A DNA stretch of 9,855 bases from Pseudomonadota bacterium (GTDB lineage: Bacteria > Chloroflexota > Ktedonobacteria > Ktedonobacterales > JACDGC01): contig JAJPKG010000234.1 of NCBI GenBank assembly GCA_021323815.1, positions 1-9,855 of the forward strand, written 5' to 3'. The notes under the pieces were generated by a model. It saw nothing but the letters and a program-made list of their open reading frames with translations, was not told the origin of the DNA and made no database searches. Shown in pieces: positions 4,515 through 9,855 of this stretch (position 1 is the stretch's first letter; each line of letters starts with the position of its first letter). Made by a program: the position numbers and the translations under genes.

Positions 4515-4523
4515 TGGTATCAT
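4515..4523 (+). promoter_or_regulatory. Extended -10 promoter for the zinc-ribbon membrane protein
   Basis: TGG-TATCAT is an extended -10 with a hexamer matching 5 of 6 positions (4518-4523). The -35 region is poor. The predicted start near 4530 fits the ATG at 4559 and makes the upstream GTG at 4535 an unlikely start, as almost no leader would remain for it. Confidence 0.5.
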
Positions 4524-4558
4524 AGGGGTGTAATGTGCAAGGGAGGTCAGTACGGGGT

Positions 4559-5020
4559 ATGATCCGTTGTGAATATTGCAACGCGCCGATGTTGAGCATC
4601 ACCAGAGTGTGTCCGAACTGTCACCGCGAGCAGCCCCCTTACCCGCCGGTGCTGCCGGGCGGTGGCGGCAAAAGCTTCCAGGGATGGGCACTGATCTTGC
4701 TGGGGCTCGCGGTGTTCTTCTTGATCGTGGGCATCGGCATGGCGCTTTCAGCACCCTATAGCAACCCTGCTGCCTTCATTTACGGCTCGCCGGATTCGTA
4801 TATCAACAACGGCACGCCGACGTACCTGGCCGCGAACCCTGACGGCTCAGGCGGCATCTACCCCGGCTATGGGTACATCCTGACTTTCGGCGGTCTCGCG
4901 GTGCTCTTGGGCATCTGGAGCTTCATCAGTTTCAATCGAGGCCGGCGCATCGACAAAGCCAACGAGCAGATCTTGCGCACGTTGCAGCAAAACGGTAATG
5001 GCAACGGCAACGGACGCTGA
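4559..5020 (+). CDS. Zinc-ribbon domain membrane protein, unknown function
   Basis: 153 residues. The N-terminus is a zinc ribbon of the form CxxC-x10-CxxC (C4, C7, C18, C21: CEYCNAP...CPNCHRE), followed by a Pro/Gly linker (about 26-38). Two hydrophobic helices follow at about 41-62 and 104-123, separated by a Tyr/Asn/Gly-rich loop of about 40 residues. The hydrophilic tail ends in an Asn-Gly repeat (NGNGNGNGR). Zinc-ribbon plus membrane helix proteins are common in many bacterial phyla and have no assigned role; the ribbon should be cytoplasmic. The ATG at 4559 is chosen: GGAGG (4542-4546) lies 12 nt upstream (long) and the promoter fits. A GTG eight codons earlier has no ribosome site. A strong terminator follows, so it is transcribed apart from lipA. 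Confidence 0.75.
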   Translation: MIRCEYCNAPMLSITRVCPNCHREQPPYPPVLPGGGGKSFQGWALILLGLAVFFLIVGIGMALSAPYSNPAAFIYGSPDSYINNGTPTYLAANPDGSGGIYPGYGYILTFGGLAVLLGIWSFISFNRGRRIDKANEQILRTLQQNGNGNGNGR

Positions 5021-5042
5021 GATCTGAGCAACCATCCATCTC

Positions 5043-5074
5043 GCCCTCTCCACTTGGTTGGAGAGGGCTTTTTT
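5043..5074 (+). terminator. Rho-independent terminator between the zinc-ribbon gene and lipA
   Basis: GCCCTCTCCA (5043-5052) pairs perfectly with TGGAGAGGGC (5059-5068), a 10-bp stem with a 6-nt loop, followed at once by six T residues (5069-5074). It begins 22 nt after the stop codon of the zinc-ribbon gene. Confidence 0.95.
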
Positions 5075-5113
5075 CTTCCATATCACCGGGAAATCGGCGA
5101 TACAGCCCATCCC

Positions 5114-5143
5114 TTGCGGCGTCATCCACAGTGCTGGTACAAT
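5114..5143 (+). promoter_or_regulatory. Extended -10 promoter for lipA
   Basis: A weak -35 TTGCGG (5114-5119), an 18-nt spacer, and TGG-TACAAT (hexamer 5138-5143, 5 of 6 to consensus). The predicted start near 5150 gives a leader of about 32 nt with GAGG at 5168-5171. It lies just after the upstream terminator, as expected for an independent transcript. Confidence 0.6.
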
Positions 5144-5181
5144 GCAAGGGAAAGACCCAGCAACATTGAGGTAGCTTGTCC

Positions 5182-6081
5182 ATGTCCATCACCATCGAAC
5201 GCCGCCCAGATTGGCTGAAGGTGCGCGCTCCTTCCGGCGAGAATTATGAAGAACTGAAGCGGCTGATGCGCAGCAAGTCGCTGCACACGGTGTGCGAAGA
5301 GGCGCGCTGCCCCAACATGGGGGAATGCTGGGCACACCGCACGGCCACCTTCATGATCCTGGGCAGCGTGTGCACGCGCAGTTGCGGTTTTTGCGCTGTT
5401 GCCACAGGCCGCCCGATGGCGCTGGACTGGGAAGAGCCGCGCCACGTGGCCGAAGCCGTCGCGCAGATGGGGCTGCGCCATGTGGTCGTCACCTCGGTTA
5501 ACCGCGACGAGATGAAAGATGGCGGCGCGTCGATGTTCGCCGCCACCATCCGCTGGATTCGCCGCCTCAACCCCGACACCAGCATTGAAGTGCTGACGCC
5601 GGATTTCAAGGGCAACCGCGAGGCGTTGCAGGTGGTCATCGACGCCCGGCCCTCGATCTTTAACCACAACGTTGAAACCATCGCCCGGCTCTATCGCCGC
5701 GTGCGCCCCCAGGCCATTTATCAGCGTTCGCTGGACGTGCTGGCGTGGGCGAAAGAGATGCGCCCCGACATGCCTACCAAGTCCGGCTTCATGCTGGGCC
5801 TGGGCGAAGAGCGCGACGAGATCATCCACCTGCTGCGCGATCTGCGGGCGCACAACGTAGATATCGTCACCATCGGTCAATATCTGCGCCCCAGCTTCGA
5901 TCACCTGCCCATCGAGCGCTACGTCACCCCTGACGAGTTCCGCGAATATGCACAGATCGGCAAAGAGATGGGCTTCCGTCACGTCGAATCCGGCCCGCTG
6001 GTGCGCAGTTCGTATCACGCCTGGGATCAAGCCAAAGCGGCGGAGGTACCTGATGTGCCGGACTCGCCACTGAAAAGTTAG
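5182..6081 (+). CDS. lipA: Lipoyl synthase
   Basis: 299-residue radical SAM enzyme that inserts two sulfur atoms into the octanoyl group on lipoyl-carrier domains (pyruvate and 2-oxoglutarate dehydrogenases, glycine cleavage H protein). Both iron-sulfur sites are intact. The auxiliary cluster motif C-x4-C-x5-C is C38, C43 and C49 (VCEEARCPNMGEC). The radical SAM motif CxxxCxxC is C64, C68 and C71 (VCTRSCGFC). The C-terminal RSSYHA, whose serine ligates the auxiliary cluster, is also present. Other family blocks such as TSVNRDEMKDGG, FNHNVET and TKSGFMLGLGE are visible. The ATG at 5182 has GAGG 10 nt upstream; a TTG two codons earlier is too close to that site. No lipB is next to it. A short TGTGGC/GCCACA hairpin (6086-6101) follows the stop and may be a weak terminator. 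Confidence 0.98.
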   Translation: MSITIERRPDWLKVRAPSGENYEELKRLMRSKSLHTVCEEARCPNMGECWAHRTATFMILGSVCTRSCGFCAVATGRPMALDWEEPRHVAEAVAQMGLRHVVVTSVNRDEMKDGGASMFAATIRWIRRLNPDTSIEVLTPDFKGNREALQVVIDARPSIFNHNVETIARLYRRVRPQAIYQRSLDVLAWAKEMRPDMPTKSGFMLGLGEERDEIIHLLRDLRAHNVDIVTIGQYLRPSFDHLPIERYVTPDEFREYAQIGKEMGFRHVESGPLVRSSYHAWDQAKAAEVPDVPDSPLKS

Positions 6082-6085
6082 AATC

Positions 6086-6101
6086 TGTGGCGCGTGCCAC
6101 A
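6086..6101 (+). terminator. Possible weak terminator hairpin after lipA
   Basis: TGTGGC (6086-6091) pairs perfectly with GCCACA (6096-6101) around a 4-nt loop, starting 5 nt after the lipA stop. The sequence after it (TCTTCGCCCCTGTTTGTCT) is only moderately T-rich, so termination would be partial at best. Confidence 0.3.
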
Positions 6102-6222
6102 TCTTCGCCCCTGTTTGTCTCATGCCGCCGCGTGATATGGTCTATAGAACAGCGATGCACAGTGGTGCTGCTCATAAAAACCGTTCTCATCGCATGCGAT
6201 TTTCCAGCAGGGGTAAGCAGGT

Positions 6223-7227
6223 ATGGATCAAACCAACGGCAAGGACGAGTTGCCGGGATATGTGCCGGGTCCGGGCACGGATCTGGTGGGGCTGAAACGT
6301 GCCACTGATGCCATTCGCGCCAACGTGGAGCGCGTGATGGTGGGGCAGCGGGGAACCATCGATCTGTTGCTGGTGGCGCTGCTGGCCGGCGGTCACGTGT
6401 TGATCGAAGACGTGCCGGGGATGGGCAAAACCGTTATGGCTCGTGCCCTCGCCCGCTCCATCGGCGGAGACTTTCAGCGCATCCAATGCACGCCGGATCT
6501 CACGCCCAGCGACATCACCGGCATCTCGGTCTTCAGCCCGAAGACGGGGGAATTTGAGTTGCGGCCCGGTCCCATCATGGCGCAGGTGGTGCTGGCCGAC
6601 GAGATCAACCGCGCCACGCCCCGCACGCAATCCGCCTTGCTGGAAGCGATGGCTGAGCAGCAAGTGACGGTGGACCGCTCAACCCTGGCATTGCCTCAAC
6701 CCTTCATGGTTATTGCCACGCAGAACCCCATTGAATTGGAAGGCACGTTTCCCCTGCCGGAAGCACAGCTTGATCGCTTTTTGCTGCGCCTGCATATGGG
6801 ATATCCCACCCTGGCCGAAGAGCGCGCCATCTTGCAGCGGTTCCGCGATGCCGCGCCGCTGGAAGAACTGGTCCCCGTCACCACGCCGGACGCGCTGTTG
6901 CAGGCCCAGGCAACCGTGAGGCGCGTGCGCATCGAAGCGCCGGTGGAAACGTATCTGCTGGAGATTGTGCGCGCCACGCGCGAGCACCACAGCGTGGAAC
7001 TGGGAGCCAGCCCCCGCGCTGCCCTGGCGCTGGCCCGTGCCAGCCAGGCAATGGCCGCGCTGGGGGGCCGCGCCTATGTGCTGCCGGATGATGTCAAGCG
7101 GCTGGCGGTGCCAGTGCTGGGCCACCGCCTTATCACCAGCGTGGAAACGCGGCTGCACGGCCAGGCAGGCGACCTGATCATTGATGAGGTGGTGGCACAT
7201 GCTCGCGTCCCGGTCGAATCATACTGA
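6223..7227 (+). CDS. MoxR family AAA+ ATPase
   Basis: 334 residues, the usual MoxR length. Walker A is VPGMGKTV (64-71), Walker B VVLADEI (122-128), sensor 1 lies in ATQNP (165-169), an arginine-finger type LDRF (183-186), and sensor 2 in GASPRA (261-266). The MoxR-specific TPDLTPSDITG and EMQ-type EAMAEQQVTVD blocks are present. MoxR ATPases act as chaperone-like machines, usually with DUF58 or VWA-domain partners encoded next door, in maturation of envelope proteins or enzymes. The ATG at 6223 has GGGG 9 nt upstream. It is the first gene of the cluster and overlaps the DUF58 gene by 29 nt. Promoter candidates in the 141-nt gap after lipA (for example TGA-TATGGT at 6133-6141) are weak, so read-through from lipA is possible. 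Confidence 0.95.
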   Translation: MDQTNGKDELPGYVPGPGTDLVGLKRATDAIRANVERVMVGQRGTIDLLLVALLAGGHVLIEDVPGMGKTVMARALARSIGGDFQRIQCTPDLTPSDITGISVFSPKTGEFELRPGPIMAQVVLADEINRATPRTQSALLEAMAEQQVTVDRSTLALPQPFMVIATQNPIELEGTFPLPEAQLDRFLLRLHMGYPTLAEERAILQRFRDAAPLEELVPVTTPDALLQAQATVRRVRIEAPVETYLLEIVRATREHHSVELGASPRAALALARASQAMAALGGRAYVLPDDVKRLAVPVLGHRLITSVETRLHGQAGDLIIDEVVAHARVPVESY

Positions 7228-8752
7228 CGATGCCATCCGGCAGGCAGCGAACCCGCGCCTGTTGTGGCGCGAGCGCGTGCAGCAGCGCCGCATTCGCCGG
7301 ATGAAGCTGGATCGCCCACCCACCGAGGCCGAGCTGCGCGCCCGCATGCGACCGCGCCAGCGGCGTTTTTGGGTGAGCGGGGCGGTCATCCTGGCGCTGT
7401 TGAGCTTGGTGCTGCAAACCCCTTTGCTGGCGCTAGCGGCCCTGTTGGTGGTTTCGCTGGGCATCATGCCGGAGATCTGGCAGCGGGTGGTGCTGCGCGG
7501 CGTGCAGTTCGAGCGCGCCTTCAGCCCGGCACGCGTGCAGTTCGGCGAGGAAGCGCGCTATATCATCCAGGTCGAAAACCATAAGCCGTTGCCCGTCCCC
7601 TGGCTGGAAATTGAAGACGAGCTTTCAGCGGAACTACTCATGCCCGGCGCACCGCTCTATGCCAGCTATAAAGCCGAGCGGCAGCTCTTCATCACGCCGA
7701 TGACGCTGTGGGGTAACGAGCGCGTGACGCGCCGCTATCGCGTCATCCCCCTTGCGCGCGGCGTCTGGAGCTTTGGTCCCACCTATCTGCGCGCGGGCGA
7801 TCCCTTTGGCTTTCTCGATGACGAGCGCTTGATCACGCAACGCGGTGGCGCGCGTTCTTTGACGGTGCTGCCGTTGATTGCGCCGCTGGAACGCTTCGGC
7901 CTGCCATCACGCAGCCCGTTTGGCGATGCGCAAACACGCCGGCGGCTCTATGAAGATCCCAGCCAGATCGCTGGCGCGCGCGATTACCAGCCGGGCGATC
8001 CGCTGCGGCGCGTGCACTGGAAAGCGACCGCGCATCACGCCGCGCTGCAAAGCAAGGTCTATCCCTTCACCACCACGCACACACTGGCGCTGTTTCTCGA
8101 CATTCATACGTCTGCCAGCGCGGCCCAGGGCGTGAACACCGCGCTGTTTGAGCTGGGCATCGCCGCCGCCGCTTCCATTGCCGATTGGGCACACCGGCAA
8201 CACTACGCGACGGGCTTATTCACGAACGGGCTGCCGCTGAGCGGAGCAGAAGAATTTGCGACCTCATTCGAGGCAGTGCAGGCGTTCATGCGTGTGCCAC
8301 CTGGAACCCGCCCTGAGCATCTGGCGCAGTTGCTGGTGACGCTGGCACGCTTGCAGCCCTTGTTCGGCGGCTCCATCGATCGCGTTATCGCCCGCGAGCA
8401 GCACCGCCTGCCCCCCGGCGCGACCGTGCTCCTCATCACCTCCGCAGCGGCCTTGCAGCCGGCAACCGTCGCGCGGCTGGAACGCTTGCGCGGGCGCGGC
8501 TATAGCATTGCATTGTTGCTCACCGGTGATGGTGAGGCCGACACCGGCACGCTGCTCACGTATCGCCTGGGAGGAGAGGAGACCTGGCATGAACTCATCA
8601 CCTTCGCCAAATCGCGACAGCAGCATGGAGGAACTGCGCCAGGCGGCGCGGGGCGTGGCGAAATCGCCCCAGGCCGAAACAGCGGGGATGCTGCCGGTGG
8701 TGACGGTGCCGCGCATCCACCTGCCAGGCAACCTGCGTTTGCGCTGGGGTGA
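7199..8752 (+). CDS. DUF58 domain-containing protein
   Basis: 517 residues. A basic cytoplasmic lead (1-57) is followed by two close hydrophobic segments (about 59-73 and 74-91), a beta-rich region resembling the part that precedes DUF58, and the DUF58 signature RDYQPGDPLRRVHWKATA (261-278). A VWA-like fold follows with the strand LALFLDIHTSAS (296-307). DUF58 proteins are the standard membrane partners of MoxR ATPases. The start ATG at 7199 lies inside the end of moxR (29-nt overlap), with GAGGT about 8 nt upstream, pointing to translational coupling. Recognisable DUF58 sequence ends near residue 475 (HELITFAKSRQ). The last ~40 residues are Gly/Ala/Pro-rich low complexity and lie wholly in the overlap with the next gene, so they look like a by-product of that frame or of a lost stop. 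Confidence 0.92.
   Translation: MLASRSNHTDDAIRQAANPRLLWRERVQQRRIRRMKLDRPPTEAELRARMRPRQRRFWVSGAVILALLSLVLQTPLLALAALLVVSLGIMPEIWQRVVLRGVQFERAFSPARVQFGEEARYIIQVENHKPLPVPWLEIEDELSAELLMPGAPLYASYKAERQLFITPMTLWGNERVTRRYRVIPLARGVWSFGPTYLRAGDPFGFLDDERLITQRGGARSLTVLPLIAPLERFGLPSRSPFGDAQTRRRLYEDPSQIAGARDYQPGDPLRRVHWKATAHHAALQSKVYPFTTTHTLALFLDIHTSASAAQGVNTALFELGIAAAASIADWAHRQHYATGLFTNGLPLSGAEEFATSFEAVQAFMRVPPGTRPEHLAQLLVTLARLQPLFGGSIDRVIAREQHRLPPGATVLLITSAAALQPATVARLERLRGRGYSIALLLTGDGEADTGTLLTYRLGGEETWHELITFAKSRQQHGGTAPGGAGRGEIAPGRNSGDAAGGDGAAHPPARQPAFALG
8570..8581 (+). promoter_or_regulatory. Strong Shine-Dalgarno inside DUF58 for the downstream membrane protein
   Basis: GGAGGAGAGGAG lies inside the DUF58 coding region and ends 7 nt before the ATG at 8589. 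Later in-frame ATGs (8625 and 8691) have no comparable site, so this decides the long-overlap start. Confidence 0.65.
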
Positions 8753-9855
8753 GTGGCTGGGCATCGTCACATGCAACAGCCTGGCAATTGCCATCGCTAT
8801 CAGCGGCGTCTTTGTGATGGCGGCTGACATCTGGTTCGGCACTGCCGCAAAGGCGCTGCTGCCCATGCCGGCGATATTTCTGCTTATCTTCGGCGCGGCG
8901 CTGGTGGTGCGCCTTTATGATGGCGCGAAGACGCTGCGCCGATACTATCGGCTGCTGTTCATCCTCGGCATTGTTCTCACCAGCCTCATCCTGATTCGCC
9001 TGCGCGTCTTTCCCGCGCTCGCGCCCGGCGATTGGAGCTGGCTGGCATCATTCAACACCATCTTTTCGCTGGAAGCCGAGCAGCCGCATGCTGAGTTGGG
9101 ATTAGTCTTGTTCACCGTGCTCGCGTGGTTCCTCGGAGAGCGCCTGGCGCGCAACGCTGGGGATTCCAGCTTGCGCCGCAACGCCTTTCTCGGATTTTTC
9201 ATCTTGCTGATCAGCGCGCTGGTGCTGGGCGAACTGCTGATGCCCAACCGCCAGCAGGCCGGCACCGATATTGCCCTCTTCATTCCGGCCTATATCTTCT
9301 GCGGGCTGCTGATGATTGCACAAGTGCGGTTGGCCGAGGTGCGCTCGCGCCTGTTACACAGCGGCGGTTCGTCCCGCAGAACGCTCGTCATCTGGCAGCT
9401 TTCTTCGCTCGGCTTCGTGTTATTTACCATCCTGGCGGCGTTGATGCTGACCATCGTCTTTTATGGCCGCTCATATGATCAGGCGCTGGCTGCGCTCGGC
9501 GCGGTCTGGTCCGTCATTGTCGATGTCTTCGTCTTCCTCATCAGCCCTCTGATCAATTTTGTCGTGCCGTTGCTGATCGCCTTCTTTCAGAATAGCCAGC
9601 GCCATACCTCAACAACGACAAATAAAAGCGGTCAGCAGCAGATTCAACAACAAAACCAACTCAATGCCCAGGTCACGCACGGCGTCTATGTTGGACTGTT
9701 GCTCGCATCCTTTGCCATTATCGCGCTGATTCTGCTTCTGCGCACCTTGCGTTCGCCCCACGTTCCCGGCGATGAAAGCGCCTATGAGGAAACCCGCGAA
9801 ACGCTGGGGCGGCAGCAGAGTCCGCGATCCGCTGTGTTGCAGCAGTTCCCTGAAG
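8589..9855 (+). CDS. Polytopic membrane protein of a MoxR/DUF58 cluster, partial (cut by window end)
   Basis: At least 422 codons are open to the window end. After an Arg/Ser/Pro-rich cytoplasmic lead (about 1-52), about nine hydrophobic segments follow, at roughly 54-82, 88-108, 117-138, 168-186, 198-216, 226-246, 266-292, 300-330 and 366-386. The loop between the last two is Gln/Asn/Thr-rich (NKSGQQQIQQQNQ). The end in view (DESAYEETRETLG) resembles the linker before the DUF4129 domain in membrane proteins encoded after MoxR and DUF58; that domain, and perhaps a transglutaminase gene, would lie beyond the window. This is inference. The ATG at 8589 has the best ribosome site and overlaps DUF58 by 164 nt in the +1 frame. 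An ATG at 8691 (MLPVVTVPR) is a weaker alternative that would cut the overlap to 62 nt. The unbroken frame and consistent hydrophobic pattern make the gene itself certain. Confidence 0.85.
   Translation, partial: MNSSPSPNRDSSMEELRQAARGVAKSPQAETAGMLPVVTVPRIHLPGNLRLRWGEWLGIVTCNSLAIAIAISGVFVMAADIWFGTAAKALLPMPAIFLLIFGAALVVRLYDGAKTLRRYYRLLFILGIVLTSLILIRLRVFPALAPGDWSWLASFNTIFSLEAEQPHAELGLVLFTVLAWFLGERLARNAGDSSLRRNAFLGFFILLISALVLGELLMPNRQQAGTDIALFIPAYIFCGLLMIAQVRLAEVRSRLLHSGGSSRRTLVIWQLSSLGFVLFTILAALMLTIVFYGRSYDQALAALGAVWSVIVDVFVFLISPLINFVVPLLIAFFQNSQRHTSTTTNKSGQQQIQQQNQLNAQVTHGVYVGLLLASFAIIALILLLRTLRSPHVPGDESAYEETRETLGRQQSPRSAVLQQFPE

Noticed and set aside
5122..6123. Open frame of 333 codons on the minus strand.
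   Set aside because: It is fully antisense to lipA, whose protein is unmistakable; composition is that of a shadow frame.
1..9855. Defence system, phage, transposon, CRISPR or biosynthetic cluster.
   Set aside because: No nuclease, transposase, integrase, repeat-spacer array or synthase gene is visible on either strand; the MoxR/DUF58 set here is the common housekeeping-type arrangement, not one with defence partners.

Overview
This 9.9 kb window looks like ordinary chromosome from a fairly GC-rich bacterium. It holds eleven protein-coding genes, two of them cut by the window ends. No tRNA, rRNA, insertion sequence, phage gene or CRISPR array is visible. My best guess for the organism is Chloroflexota, possibly Ktedonobacteria-like. 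The reasons are the style of the NuoB protein, a standalone lipA, a MoxR/DUF58/membrane-protein cluster with a small zinc-ribbon membrane protein nearby, and a dispersed GC-rich repeat of the kind that yields 'PHPRPLPSNAGE' tails. The assignment is by family resemblance only and is tentative.

Left part (1-2745, mostly minus strand): the N-terminus of an AI-2E family transporter; a 99-residue GlsB/YeaQ/YmgE small membrane protein; an unrecognised secreted protein with a Sec signal peptide, four cysteines and a polyproline tail; and an unrecognised membrane-anchored protein with an extracytoplasmic domain. Between the last two is a 443-base stretch without a gene. It carries a divergent promoter pair around a perfect inverted repeat, several hairpins and a strong plus-strand intrinsic terminator. 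It is the best candidate here for an undescribed element, a structured RNA of about 250 nt.

Middle (2746-6081): a fatty acid hydroxylase/sterol desaturase family enzyme (+) meets a standalone nuoB (-) tail to tail. A zinc-ribbon two-helix membrane protein (+) and lipoyl synthase lipA (+) follow, each with its own extended -10 promoter candidate and separated by a textbook terminator. The intergenic region at 2746-2943 holds an 11-bp-period direct repeat next to a good minus-strand promoter, resembling an OmpR/PhoB-type binding site.

Right part (6223-9855, plus strand): a MoxR AAA+ ATPase, a DUF58 protein and a polytopic membrane protein that runs off the end, in overlapping, probably translationally coupled order. 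This is the known MoxR-DUF58-(DUF4129/transglutaminase) arrangement, thought to act in envelope protein assembly or metallochaperone-like maturation. DUF58 and the membrane protein share a 164-nt two-frame overlap, which is unusually long.

Apart from the gene-free stretch, the window reads as well-known families. I did not find a clear new multi-gene system. The most useful leads are the candidate RNA, the PhoB-like repeats, the long overlap, the sigma-54-like element ahead of glsB, and the repeat-derived C-terminus of the hydroxylase.
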